This document shows positions 49,213 through 58,057 of a DNA stretch of 64,000 nt, in pieces (positions within the stretch are counted from its first letter, which is position 1; every line of letters begins with the position of its first letter). The stretch spans positions 682,001 to 746,000 of the forward strand of contig NZ_JNIO01000002.1 in the NCBI RefSeq assembly GCF_000702545.1. The letters are read 5' to 3'. The stretch comes from Selenomonas sp. AB3002 (GTDB taxonomy: Bacteria; Bacillota; Negativicutes; Selenomonadales; Selenomonadaceae). A program made the position numbers and the translations under genes. A model generated the notes under the pieces. It was not told where the DNA came from. It ran no database searches and saw only the letters and a program-made list of their open reading frames with translations.

Positions 49213-49306
49213 AGAAACACCCTCCCTCTCAATAATCTCCAATGCCTGTACTATTCGAAATCCCTTGGGGAAATACCTGCTGGAATAAATATTAATTTTT
49301 CTGCGC

Positions 49307-50173
49307 TCACACATTCCCCAGATGCACATATCGCAAATGCTTTTCCGCTATTCCCTGTAAGCGCACCAACGTTTCTACGGGAGTGGCAGGCTCATGCAAA
49401 TGGAACCGTGGGAAATAGCGGGACAGGTGCAGAGGAATTTCCGGAGAAAGAGAAGCCAGCCACTCTGCCTCCCTTTCCATTTCCTCCGGGCTGTCATTGT
49501 GCCCCGGTATCACCAGCGTCGTGACCTCCACATGGCATCCTGCCTCATGAGCGGCGCGTATATTCGTGCGCACCAGCTCAAAGTCTCCCCTCACCCACTG
49601 GTAAAATTCCGGCGTAAAGCCCTTGAGGTCGATATTCAAGGCATCTACCAGCGGCAGGAGCCTCCCCAAGGGCCCTGTGGAAAGCGTCCCATTTGTCACC
49701 AGCACGACTTTCAGCCCCGCCTCTTTCAACAGCCTTGCACTGTCCCGCACATATTCGTAATTCATCAAAGGCTCATTATAGGTGAAGGCCACGCCAATAT
49801 TCCCATGCCTCTCCTGCGTATCCAAAGCCAGCTCTACCAAGTCCTCCGGCGGCAGCCGATAAACTCTCAGCCCCGCCCCCTCATCCTCATAGCAAAGGTC
49901 AGTCTCCCCCGCCTGGGAAATGCTGTAGTTCTGACAGAAAGGACAGGCCAGATTGCACCCAAAGCTGCCCACGGAAAGAATCCGACTGCCGGGATAAAAG
50001 TGGTAAAGGGGCTTCTTCTCTATAGGGTCCAAGGCCACCGAAGTCAGCAGACCATAAGAAAGCGAAGCCAGCCGCCCTCCACGATTCCCCCGGGCCCTGC
50101 AAAAGCCCGTGTCGCCATCTGACAGCTGGCAGGCGTGGTGGCAGAGGCGGCAGGTGAGTTTATTATCAAGCAT
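49307..50173 (-). CDS. amrS: AmmeMemoRadiSam-type radical SAM protein
   Basis: A 288-residue radical SAM enzyme with C73-x3-C77-x2-C80 ([11 protein letters not shown]) and additional N-terminal cysteines at 8, 11, 15 and 25. The order and the FTYNEPL motif match AmrS/PflA-like proteins of the AmmeMemoRadiSam group. The catalysed reaction is unknown; partners MEMO and AMMECR1 are not adjacent here. TAGGAGG precedes the start. It ends 94 bp upstream of the chemotaxis receptor and stands alone. Confidence 0.88.
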   Translation of the reverse strand: MLDNKLTCRLCHHACQLSDGDTGFCRARGNRGGRLASLSYGLLTSVALDPIEKKPLYHFYPGSRILSVGSFGCNLACPFCQNYSISQAGETDLCYEDEGAGLRVYRLPPEDLVELALDTQERHGNIGVAFTYNEPLMNYEYVRDSARLLKEAGLKVVLVTNGTLSTGPLGRLLPLVDALNIDLKGFTPEFYQWVRGDFELVRTNIRAAHEAGCHVEVTTLVIPGHNDSPEEMEREAEWLASLSPEIPLHLSRYFPRFHLHEPATPVETLVRLQGIAEKHLRYVHLGNV

Positions 50174-50279
50174 GGTGCATCCTCCTACAGACCTAATGAC
50201 AAATTCAGTAAATTATGATAACATTAGACCACGAATATATACGCAAACTTCCACCATTGAAGTAAGGGAGGCGAATACA

Positions 50280-50528
50280 ATGATTCCCCGTATAAAATAT
50301 CTGCAACCCTGCGAAGACTTTACGCTACATGTAATTTTTGACGACGGGAAAGATGTCATATACGATGTGAAGGATGACATAAATACACTTCCCACATATC
50401 GCCCGTTGATGACTGAGTATGGCCTTTTCAAAAATGTGCATTTAGATGAAAGTCGCACCTGCGTATATTGGAGCGAAGATATCGACCTGCCAAGTGATGC
50501 CATATATGAATATGGAGCATCTTGCTGA
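50280..50528 (+). CDS. DUF2442 protein
   Basis: An 82-residue protein starting MIPRIKYLQPCEDFTLHV, with GLFKNVHLDESRTCVYW near residue 50 and an acidic tail: the DUF2442 pattern. These small proteins are often paired with DUF4160 proteins in toxin-antitoxin-like pairs; no DUF4160 gene is next to this one. AGGGAGG precedes the ATG; a longer frame from 50109 overlaps amrS and lacks a Shine-Dalgarno. It is followed by its own terminator. Confidence 0.85.
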   Translation: MIPRIKYLQPCEDFTLHVIFDDGKDVIYDVKDDINTLPTYRPLMTEYGLFKNVHLDESRTCVYWSEDIDLPSDAIYEYGASC

Positions 50529-50537
50529 ACAAACATG

Positions 50538-50561
50538 GCCACCCGTCCAGGGTGGCTTTTC
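50538..50561 (+). terminator. terminator of DUF2442 gene
   Basis: GCCACCC-GTCCA-GGGTGGC followed by TTTTC. Confidence 0.85.
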
Positions 50562-50679
50562 TTATCCCCTCACGACTCCCGCAGTATTCCAGCCTCCTGG
50601 TGGCTGTCACAGTAATAGGTGAGTTGAAAACATAAGAAAGCGAAACCAGCCGCCCCCCACAGTACTGCTTTTATCCTTG

Positions 50680-51408
50680 CTATTGCAGCCCTTGTTGCTT
50701 CCGCATCAATTCGTGCATATAATGCACCACTCCCAGCCAGTTATCCGGATGGATCATGTCCAAGTGCTGCTTGTCGTGACGGCGGGCCAGGTAGAATTCC
50801 AGCAGGCGAGGATAGTTGCTCAGGGCAGACTCCTTCACATACAGCAGGATATTCTGCTTGTATTCCACCTTTATCTCATTCTCTCCCCAAATCTGCGGAC
50901 GGATGCAATCCAGGCAGACGTAGTTTTCATCTGCAAAGAACTTGGCCCAGTAAGACTGCCATTGCTCGTTGATATGGTTCGTGCCCCCCTGCAGGGGCAC
51001 GGCAGCGGAAAAGAAAACCATATCGGAAAGGGCAGTCAAATCATGGATAAAAGTAGGAGCACGTTTGGCAGAAAGGTGCTCCGCCACTTCCAGGCTCACA
51101 GCCAGGTCGAAGCGCTGACCACCATTGGTGATGGATTCATTTTCCAAGTCGGCCTCGAAGAATTCTTCCTTGTCGATATAGAGCATATCCTTTTGGACAT
51201 AGGAACCATCCACCCCCGCTACTTCTGCCCCATGCTGTTTGAACACAGACAGCCATGTGCCCAGACCGCAGCCAACGTCTACTACTGTCTTTGGCTTTGG
51301 AATATAGTTGAAGAGTACAGGTATTGTCAGTTCTGCTGAGCGATAGGAACCGTCCTTTTGAGCACGATAAAAGTTTTCATCATAAGGAGTATTATCCACT
51401 GGAATCAT
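50680..51408 (-). CDS. class I SAM methyltransferase
   Basis: A 242-residue enzyme with VVDVGCGLGTW near residue 41 (SAM-binding motif I), an acidic residue in AGVDGSY (motif II) and DLAVSLEVAEHL near residue 100. The substrate is unknown. It is the last gene of a GT8-GT8-methyltransferase group downstream of flagellin, so methylation of a glycan attached to flagellin or to the surface is a reasonable guess (inference). AGAGG is close to the ATG. Confidence 0.88.
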   Translation of the reverse strand: MIPVDNTPYDENFYRAQKDGSYRSAELTIPVLFNYIPKPKTVVDVGCGLGTWLSVFKQHGAEVAGVDGSYVQKDMLYIDKEEFFEADLENESITNGGQRFDLAVSLEVAEHLSAKRAPTFIHDLTALSDMVFFSAAVPLQGGTNHINEQWQSYWAKFFADENYVCLDCIRPQIWGENEIKVEYKQNILLYVKESALSNYPRLLEFYLARRHDKQHLDMIHPDNWLGVVHYMHELMRKQQGLQ

Positions 51409-51445
51409 CGTCCTCTCTTAAGTCACATAAATTTAGGAGCATCCT

Positions 51446-52633
51446 TCAAGCCTCTCGCAAAATCTTCGCATCCTGCCCACCATCACGATAGAGGAATATA
51501 TTGCCGTTCATAAAGTGAACACCTTCGATACAGCCACACTCTTCCAAGTGTTTTTTTATATTCTCAAATGCTTCCGGCTTGATAAAGAAAAGAAGTATTT
51601 CATCTGGCTCTAAGCGCAATCCCTGTTTATCAAACTCCTTCAAAGTGAGGAACTTCTCCTTATCTTTCAACATCATCATTTTAGTGAGTTTCTCTTTTTC
51701 AGATTCTTCACTTACAACAACACGATGCATACCGGCAATAAAGTTAGCATAGCCAAGCAGCAATGAACGACTAGACTGATGTATATGCCGAGCTATATTA
51801 GCTAAAAAATCCGCATTGCACCAAGGTGTCTTAGCAAGATGCTCCAAAAACAGACGATGGAAATTATTTACTGCATCTATGGCATAGCGCTGTCCGGCAT
51901 AGTGATAGATGCGTTCCTCCACATTCTCCCGCCTATCAGCAAATTCCTGCATTACCAGCGTATTGTATTTCTCTGGCAATATACGGCAATCCTTGCCAAA
52001 GAAATAATTCAGCACATCCTGATCCAAATAGTCCACCAATTTCTTCTTACGGAGGAATTTCAGGCCACGCTCCAAAACATTTTCTTCTTTTCTAAACTTT
52101 TCCAAATCAAGCAATAATACACCTGCATTAAAATACCGCTCTTCAGGATAAAGGCCTCTTTTTACCATCACACTGTAATGTTCCTGCTGTATGATTGTAT
52201 CAGGGGCGGCAGCCAATCCATTTTTACCCGTTTCTTCCTCCCAAAGCTCCTTTATATCCATATTAACAATTGTATCACCATCAAGATAAATTACCCTGTC
52301 AACTCGCTCCAAAGCTTCACCTATTAAAAGACGATACCACGTAGCCAAGCTGACCCCTGGCTTCAAATGCTGTTTCAGCCATTCAAAATCATCTTTCAGA
52401 TCTGCGAAACGTTTTTTATACAGTCTCTCGAAATCATAAAACACTATCTGCTGACCATAATCCCGCACCATCTGCATCAAATAACGACGATTATCAGTCG
52501 AAAGAGTATAGTCATGCAAAAAGTGCACCGTCACCCATTCCTTGGTATGCTCAAATATGGAACATATAGATGCTCCAACAAACTTGGTATATGTCCCTTT
52601 TTTATCTGAAACTGCATAGCAAACATGTATCAT
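51446..52633 (-). CDS. GT8 glycosyltransferase
   Basis: A 395-residue retaining transferase of the GT8 family: MIHVCYAVSDKKGTYTKF at the start, YLDGDTIVNMD with the metal-binding DxD near residue 102, FNAGVLLLDLEKF near 153 and the YHYAG segment near 245. The extra C-terminal about 110 residues are not part of the GT8 core and are shared with the neighbour. GT8 enzymes of this type add glucose or galactose. The ATG at 52633 follows AGGTGG. It starts 12 nt after the neighbouring GT8 stop. Confidence 0.9.
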   Translation of the reverse strand: MIHVCYAVSDKKGTYTKFVGASICSIFEHTKEWVTVHFLHDYTLSTDNRRYLMQMVRDYGQQIVFYDFERLYKKRFADLKDDFEWLKQHLKPGVSLATWYRLLIGEALERVDRVIYLDGDTIVNMDIKELWEEETGKNGLAAAPDTIIQQEHYSVMVKRGLYPEERYFNAGVLLLDLEKFRKEENVLERGLKFLRKKKLVDYLDQDVLNYFFGKDCRILPEKYNTLVMQEFADRRENVEERIYHYAGQRYAIDAVNNFHRLFLEHLAKTPWCNADFLANIARHIHQSSRSLLLGYANFIAGMHRVVVSEESEKEKLTKMMMLKDKEKFLTLKEFDKQGLRLEPDEILLFFIKPEAFENIKKHLEECGCIEGVHFMNGNIFLYRDGGQDAKILREA

Positions 52634-52644
52634 CTTCAGCCACC

Positions 52645-53895
52645 TCACATAACAAGGAAGATTCGATACTCGTCTAATAGTCTGGTAGGATGAGGAATGA
52701 TAATGGACTTGCCATCAATATAATCTTCCCATTCCTTCCAGCCTGCCTCATCTAATTTTACCTTCAATTCTGGGAAGCTGTTCATAAAAAACACATAAAT
52801 ATGTGTTCCCAATTCGTATGGAAGATTCAAACCTTTCTTCCAGCCATCATCCATAGCCAAATATGGTTCTTCATCAGACAGCATAAACATCTCCCGAAGC
52901 TGCTTCTCATCTTTCTTTGGCCCCACAAAAACCCGTTTACTCCTGGCCCAGGCCGCTGAAGCCTTACGATTTCTCTCAACACACTTATTCAGTTCACCTG
53001 CCAAAATATTCCTGGTGACAGCGTAGCTCTTGCAAATAAATTCAGCATCACACCAAGGGGTTTTGACGAAAGCTTCATAAAAAATTCTATCACGCGGCTC
53101 TTCATAATTATACCTTAAAGTGCGCCCCATATAGTGATAGATACCTTCTACAGGTTCCGGGCTCCCCCACTCCCTGTCCCAGGATTGAAGAATATTATAA
53201 TTCCAAGGAAGATGTAGGAAATCTCTAGCAAAGAAATAGTTCAAAATATCCTGATCGAAGAAGCGACATTCTTCCTCGTGCTGCACAATGAACCGCAGTC
53301 CCGGCAGAAGAATTTCCCCCATATTACGCATCTTCTCCAAGTCCATAATCAGTACACCAGAGTTGAAGCAGGTATCAAAATCCGTCCAGCTGTTTTTGAA
53401 CAGATAGAGTTTTTCGTCAATTGACCTGTCTATCTGCTTCTGATAATGCTCCATCAATGTACGCTCAGTCACAGCCCCCAAAGGGTTGCCATCAAGAAAA
53501 ACCTCCCAGAACTTTCTGATATCCATGTTGACAATGGTATCAGCATCAAGATAAATAAGACGTTTCACATCTTGGGGCAACAAAATAGGGGCCAAAAGAC
53601 GATATAGCGCTGCTGGGGTGTAGTAATCCGTATCTACAGCTCGCTTAAAGATTTCTCTGGCCTCAGCCAATAGATCCTTGCATTCCTCTGCTACGTTGTA
53701 AAAGAAAATCTGCTGGCCATAAGTACGAGTCAGTTCGACAAAGTAATTGCGGTTCTTTTCCGTAAGGGTATCGTCATGCAAAAGATGTATGGTAACCCAG
53801 GAATCCGTGCGCTCAAAAAGGGAGCACATAGAAGCGCCAATATATTTGCTATATGTACCGTTCTTATCCGTCATAGCATAGGAGACATGCACCAT
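52645..53895 (-). CDS. GT8 glycosyltransferase, paralogue
   Basis: A 416-residue paralogue of the gene after it: MVHVSYAMTDKNGTYSKY, YLDADTIVNMD with the DxD near residue 128, FNSGVLIMDLEKM near 185 and YHYMG near 267. The C-terminal region (about 300-416), which is absent from the GT8 core, resembles that of its neighbour. The ATG at 53895 has GGGAGG 8 nt upstream; a start at 53928 is possible. The order flagellin - GT8 - GT8 - methyltransferase suggests glycosylation of flagellin (inference). Confidence 0.9.
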   Translation of the reverse strand: MVHVSYAMTDKNGTYSKYIGASMCSLFERTDSWVTIHLLHDDTLTEKNRNYFVELTRTYGQQIFFYNVAEECKDLLAEAREIFKRAVDTDYYTPAALYRLLAPILLPQDVKRLIYLDADTIVNMDIRKFWEVFLDGNPLGAVTERTLMEHYQKQIDRSIDEKLYLFKNSWTDFDTCFNSGVLIMDLEKMRNMGEILLPGLRFIVQHEEECRFFDQDILNYFFARDFLHLPWNYNILQSWDREWGSPEPVEGIYHYMGRTLRYNYEEPRDRIFYEAFVKTPWCDAEFICKSYAVTRNILAGELNKCVERNRKASAAWARSKRVFVGPKKDEKQLREMFMLSDEEPYLAMDDGWKKGLNLPYELGTHIYVFFMNSFPELKVKLDEAGWKEWEDYIDGKSIIIPHPTRLLDEYRIFLVM

Positions 53896-53971
53896 CCGCG
53901 CATCCTCCCCAATCCGCTTGCGATTCATTATCCCACCCCGCTTTTAGTAATCAAACACAGCTTCACGATTT

Positions 53972-54173
53972 AGCCTCCCCCGTTTACGGGGGAGACTTCT
54001 CTAATAGTATAATACGCCATAAAACAAGAAAAGCCTCCCTTTGTATGGAGACTTTTCTTGCTAAATATTTACTTATCCGATGACTCGCACCCCTTCCACC
54101 ACCTTTGGCGGTCCCCCTCCAAGGAGTCCACCGGACTCCCGCGCTACGCGCCCCCCGTAAACGGGGGGAGGCT
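53972..54173. repeat. nested palindromic intergenic element, copy D, interrupted by a terminator
   Basis: The left arm CCCCCGTTTACGGGGGAG (53975-53992) and the right arm (about 54088-54173, CCACCTTTGGCGG, then GTCCACCGGACTC, then CCCCGTAAACGGGG) are separated by a terminator hairpin. It fills the gap between flagellin and the GT8 genes, in which no gene is seen. Confidence 0.7.
54026..54059 (-). terminator. flagellin terminator
   Basis: AAGAAAAGTCTCC / GGGAGGCTTTTCTT stem (one mismatch) with a TTGTTTT run after it on the minus strand. Confidence 0.8.
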
Positions 54174-54199
54174 GGGTTACGAAACATCACAAATCCTTC

Positions 54200-56029
54200 T
54201 TACTGCAACAGGCTCAGCACGCTGGAGCTGGACTGATTGGCTTGGGCCAGCATACTTTGGGCGGCTTGCAGGAGGACGTTATTCTTGGTGTACTCGGTCA
54301 TTTCCTTGGCCATGTCTGCATCACGAATGGTAGATTCGGAGGCTTGGACATTCTGACTGGAGAGAACGAGATTTGCTGAAGTCATTTCCAGGCGAGCTTG
54401 GACAGCACCAATATCAGTCTGCTGGTCGAGAGCTTTCTGCAAAGCATTGTCCAGCACGTTGATAGCAGCATTCGCATTCTTCTGGGTTGCAACGCTGATG
54501 GTTTCACCCGTAGAAGCTTTCAACCCCAAAGCCTCGGTGCGCATATCCGTAAGACCTATGCGAATGGACTGATTCGCCTTGGTGCCTACCTGGAGGGTGA
54601 TGGCATTGTCATTGGATTTATTGACCGCCCTCACGGATTCGTTAAAATCATCCAGCACGGCGTTGACGGACTTCTTTACCTGGCCCTTCGAATCCTTCAC
54701 ACTGAACGTGATGCCGGAAATCTGGAATCTGGTACCAGCAGAACCAGAAGTGATGGTGATGGCCTTCTCACGGTTAGCGGTGTAAACCGTGTCACCAGAC
54801 GCAGCCTTGCCTACTACGTCGCTGGCATCTACGCTTAGCTTATAAGGTATCAACTCGCCTACGGCCTCGCCAAGAGTGGAAGCAGCGGTGGAAAGGGCTA
54901 CGGAAAGAACTGTAGAAGCTGAACTGTACGCGGAATTCCTTACTGTAGCCGCCGAAGATATGCTGGAAGACATAACCGCAGAAGCCGATGCCTCTGTTGA
55001 TGAGTATGCGCTCACAGCAGATGCATACACTGCAGATGCTGAATTATAGTTTGCATTGTATGTAGATCCACCAGTAGGCGATGCTGCCCAGTTCAAAATA
55101 TCAGTAATACTCGCATTTGGATTTTGACTATGCCACACCGAATAAGCCGAGTCGTACAACGAATTGTTAGTAGACATAGCAGCATATGCAGAATTCATCG
55201 TACTCACCGTATTCTGCACGACACCATTGTAGGTAGACGATGCATTGGCAACAGACGAGGCGTACGTACTACCAGCTTGACTATACGAAGAAGAATAAAT
55301 CGAATTAGCCTGCGCTTTGGACGAATCATACACGCTATAAGCCGAAGCCGCCGCGGGACTATTCCTAGTATACGGCTCACTAGCCTCAATCAATGCACTG
55401 TCCAATGTGGTATTTTTATCAATATCAATATCCACACTATAATTGCGCCCTTGAATGACATAAGAAATTGTCAGCGTATCAGTGGTCTGAATATTGAGCC
55501 TCTCACCATTGCGGTTCTGCAGATCTATCAGCTTGGTAGCGCCATTGGTGTCCTCATGCAGGCTCTGATTGGTCATAGACGTCTTGGTCGCCGACCCCTT
55601 AGCCATCTTGCTGCCGTCCACCAGCGTCTTCCCATTGTAGGTGATAAGTGCATTATCATCAATCTGGTCTATGGACTGGTCAAGTTCCTTCTGGATGGCA
55701 GCGCGGTCGGAATCTGTGTTGCTATCGTTGGCGGCATTGATAGCCTTTTCCTTCATGGTCTTGAGGATATCCACGGTGGAGCTTACCGCACCCTCTGCCA
55801 CTTTCATCATACTCTGGCCATTCTGCGCATTCTGGTCCGCCTGGTCCAGAGAGCGCACCATGACCCTCATGCGTTCAGAAATGGCGTAGCCCGAGGCGTC
55901 ATCTGCGGCAGAGTTTATCTTCATGCCGCTGGAGACCTTCTTCAGGCTTTTCGCCAGCGCGGCGGAGTTCGCGTTCAATGTGTTGAGCGTGTTCACCGCC
56001 GACATGTTGTTCTTTACAACCATTGCCAT
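54200..56029 (-). CDS. fliC: flagellin with hendecad-repeat variable domain
   Basis: A 609-residue flagellin. The conserved ends are clear: N-terminal AMVVKNNMSAVNTLNTLN and SSGMKINSAADDASGYAISE, C-terminal MAKEMTEYTKNNVLLQAAQ and LAQANQSSSSVLSLLQ. The middle carries an insertion of about 155 residues (232-387) rich in Ser, Ala and Tyr. It is built of 11-residue units such as SVYDSSKAQAN, SIYSSSYSQAG, STYASSVANAS and STYNGVVQNTV, with a break around HSQNPNASITDILNWAAS. Hendecads favour right-handed coiled coils, and the many Ser/Thr are possible O-glycan sites. The ATG at 56029 lies 10 nt after GGAGG. A sigma-28-type promoter lies 160 nt upstream. It forms the filament outside the cell. Confidence 0.95.
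   Translation of the reverse strand: MAMVVKNNMSAVNTLNTLNANSAALAKSLKKVSSGMKINSAADDASGYAISERMRVMVRSLDQADQNAQNGQSMMKVAEGAVSSTVDILKTMKEKAINAANDSNTDSDRAAIQKELDQSIDQIDDNALITYNGKTLVDGSKMAKGSATKTSMTNQSLHEDTNGATKLIDLQNRNGERLNIQTTDTLTISYVIQGRNYSVDIDIDKNTTLDSALIEASEPYTRNSPAAASAYSVYDSSKAQANSIYSSSYSQAGSTYASSVANASSTYNGVVQNTVSTMNSAYAAMSTNNSLYDSAYSVWHSQNPNASITDILNWAASPTGGSTYNANYNSASAVYASAVSAYSSTEASASAVMSSSISSAATVRNSAYSSASTVLSVALSTAASTLGEAVGELIPYKLSVDASDVVGKAASGDTVYTANREKAITITSGSAGTRFQISGITFSVKDSKGQVKKSVNAVLDDFNESVRAVNKSNDNAITLQVGTKANQSIRIGLTDMRTEALGLKASTGETISVATQKNANAAINVLDNALQKALDQQTDIGAVQARLEMTSANLVLSSQNVQASESTIRDADMAKEMTEYTKNNVLLQAAQSMLAQANQSSSSVLSLLQ
54869..55336 (-). repeat. 11-residue repeat tract in flagellin
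   Basis: About 13 imperfect units of 33 bp each, coding for Ser/Ala/Tyr-rich hendecads. The DNA units are diverged, so the tract is probably not newly expanded. An about 25-residue linker interrupts it. Confidence 0.8.
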
Positions 56030-56191
56030 TGTTGACACATCCTCCCTGGTGGGCAGCCACAGGGCCGCCTAGTCAAACATTCTCAGTGGCCCCGGCCCTG
56101 CTGTCCCTGCGGACCCGAGGCTCATGCAGCCTTGCCCTTAAAGGGCGGTGGAAGCCCCGCCGCCCTTATCTGACATATATTTCTATCCTAT

Positions 56192-56217
56192 ATATCGTAA
56201 GTTTTTGGGATTTCTTA
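56192..56217 (-). promoter_or_regulatory. sigma-28/sigma-D-type flagellin promoter
   Basis: TAAG (56214-56217), 15-nt spacer, ACGATAT (56192-56198) on the minus strand. This fits the TAAA-N15-CCGATAT consensus. The leader (about 160 nt) has a GGGCGG/CCGCCC hairpin near 56130-56165. Confidence 0.8.
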
Positions 56218-56252
56218 AGAGGGAGGAGAAAAATTTCTCAAATATATTTTGC

Positions 56253-56282
56253 TTGACGGTCAGAGAACAAATGATTCATAAT
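56253..56282 (+). promoter_or_regulatory. promoter of 33-residue ORF
   Basis: TTGACG (56253-56258), 18-nt spacer, CATAAT (56277-56282) on the plus strand, about 55 nt before the ORF. Confidence 0.65.
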
Positions 56283-56336
56283 ATAATCGTTGCCCAAAGC
56301 CTCTTTGGAGCCCCTTATGGGAGGGAGGTGTGTTGT

Positions 56337-56438
56337 ATGTTTTCTCGCGACTTTGTGCTGGCGGTCATGGCGAGCGTAGTTGCCTACTACCTCGTCAAGT
56401 GCTTAGACCTTGCCATCACGTTAATCATGGGTAGCTAA
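56337..56438 (+). CDS. 33-residue hydrophobic peptide, unknown
   Basis: A short protein with MFSRDF at its start, one membrane helix (FVLAVMASVVAYYLVK) and a short second hydrophobic stretch. GGGAGGAGGTG-like Shine-Dalgarno (GGGAGGGAGGTG) lies just before the ATG. It has its own promoter and a strong terminator, so it is likely a real gene. The architecture resembles small peptides known as a class of Firmicute membrane miniproteins and type I toxins, but no antitoxin RNA was identified. Function unknown. Confidence 0.7.
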   Translation: MFSRDFVLAVMASVVAYYLVKCLDLAITLIMGS

Positions 56439-56469
56439 GCCCGGTCCGGCATAGCCGTAAGTATGCAAG

Positions 56470-56509
56470 AAGCCCCCGGTTGGAGTAGCAGTCCTTCCGG
56501 GGGCTTCCT
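56470..56509. terminator. terminator of 33-residue ORF, possibly shared with TrkH
   Basis: GAAGCCCCCGG...CCGGGGGCTTC with a long loop. The stem is symmetrical and could stop the TrkH transcript from the other side as well. Confidence 0.75.
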
Positions 56510-56604
56510 GTTTGTGTTTATATGTTTCCTCGCGTTTGCCTAAGACAAGTATAGCATAGTCAGATTTGAAATTCAATAGCAAAGGGCCCGCAGGCAGACA
56601 CTCC

Positions 56605-58056
56605 TCACCAATACCTCTCCCCTCTCCAAAAGTTGGGCCGGAGCATGACCAGCAAGGTCAGTATCTCCAGCCTCCCCAGAAGCATAAAGACGCAGAGGGT
56701 CACCTTGGCGAAGTCCGATAGTCCCGCATACGTCTGTGTTGCCCCGATAACCCCGAAGCCGGGGCCTACGTTGCCCAGGGTGGCCACGGCTATGCCGAAG
56801 GAGTCGAAGGTGCCTATACCGTCCCAGGTCATGAAGAGTGTGCAGAGGGCCAGGCACACCATGTAAAGGAAGAAATACTGACCGATGCGCAGCACCTGGG
56901 TTTCGTCGACTCTCGCGCTTCCCAGCCGCACAGGGGTTACTCGCCGGGGGGAGAGTTTCTGATGGACGATATTCCAGGTGCTCTTGAACAGCACCACCAT
57001 CCTGGCCACCTTGAGGCCGCTGGCGGTGGAGCCGCCGCAGCCCCCCACGATCATCAGTAGGATCAGCAGGCCCTTGGTGAACTCCGGCCACAGGTCGAAG
57101 TCCGTGGACACAAAACCCGTAGTAGCCACAGAGCTGACCTGGAAGGTGGACAAGCGCAGGGCATAGCCCGGAGTATAGCCCAGCTCCATCATCAGCACCA
57201 GAGCTATGAGGACGGAACAGCCCGCCAGCCAGCACACATAAGCACGGAACTCCGTGTCCCGCCAGAGTAGGTGCAGGCCCTTGTGCCAGGCCCGGTAGTA
57301 AAGGCCGAAACTGCCTCCCGCCACCGCCATGAAAAAGGCCATCCAGCCCTCCAGCCACACGCTGTCAAAGTGCATGGCGCTGTCATCATAGGAGGAAAAG
57401 CCGCCCCCAGCCACGGTAGCCATAGCATGGACCAGGGATTGGAAAAGGTCCAGGCCGCCTATCAGGTAAAGGCAGGCCGCCGCCCCTGTAAAAGATATAT
57501 AAATGATGAAAAGTGCTTTCGTCATATCCCGCAGCTTGGGCAGCACACGGTCATCAGTAGGCCCCGCACCCTCGGCGCGGTACATATTCACCGTGCTTGC
57601 CCCTGCCTGGGGGAGAAGCGCGATAAAGATGACGATGATACCCAGGCCCCCCAGCCAGTTGGTCATGGCTCGCCATAAAAGAATGCTCTGGGGCAGGTCA
57701 GCCAGGCTGGTGAAGGTAGTGGCTCCCGTGGTGGTGAAGCCGGAAATGCTTTCAAAGAAGGCATCCAAAGGATTCAGATACCCGCCGCTGACATAGGGAA
57801 GCATCCCCAGAAAGGTAGTCACCACCCAGGCCAGCCCCGTGATGGCAATGCCCTCCTTGAGGGTCAGCTTTTCCGCTGCAATCTTTGTGCGGGAACGCAG
57901 CACCAGGGCCACGGTGCCCGCAAGGACGGAAGCCATCAGGAAGCTCACCACATTGTGGTCACGGTTGTACCAGGCAATGGCCATGGGGAATAATAAGACG
58001 ACTGCCTCCGCGAAGATCATGCGGCTGAGGACGTAGAAGATTATTTGTTGTTTCAA
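56605..58056 (-). CDS. trkH: TrkH-family potassium uptake subunit
   Basis: A 483-residue membrane protein of the SKT family. Four pore segments are seen: TTTGATTF near residue 90, AGGGFSSYD near 220, ATTGFVSTD near 310 and TLGNVGPGFG near 420; each has the filter glycine. GCGGSTASGLKVAR near 345 is the intramembrane loop. It takes up K+ under control of the TrkA ring. It starts 2 nt after the stop of the second TrkH gene, so the three genes trkA-trkH-trkH are an operon. Confidence 0.94.
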   Translation of the reverse strand: MKQQIIFYVLSRMIFAEAVVLLFPMAIAWYNRDHNVVSFLMASVLAGTVALVLRSRTKIAAEKLTLKEGIAITGLAWVVTTFLGMLPYVSGGYLNPLDAFFESISGFTTTGATTFTSLADLPQSILLWRAMTNWLGGLGIIVIFIALLPQAGASTVNMYRAEGAGPTDDRVLPKLRDMTKALFIIYISFTGAAACLYLIGGLDLFQSLVHAMATVAGGGFSSYDDSAMHFDSVWLEGWMAFFMAVAGGSFGLYYRAWHKGLHLLWRDTEFRAYVCWLAGCSVLIALVLMMELGYTPGYALRLSTFQVSSVATTGFVSTDFDLWPEFTKGLLILLMIVGGCGGSTASGLKVARMVVLFKSTWNIVHQKLSPRRVTPVRLGSARVDETQVLRIGQYFFLYMVCLALCTLFMTWDGIGTFDSFGIAVATLGNVGPGFGVIGATQTYAGLSDFAKVTLCVFMLLGRLEILTLLVMLRPNFWRGERYW

Positions 58057-58057
58057 A

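Noticed and set aside
50280-50528. DUF2442/DUF4160 toxin-antitoxin pair
   Set aside because: Only the DUF2442 member is present; neighbours on both sides belong to other families.
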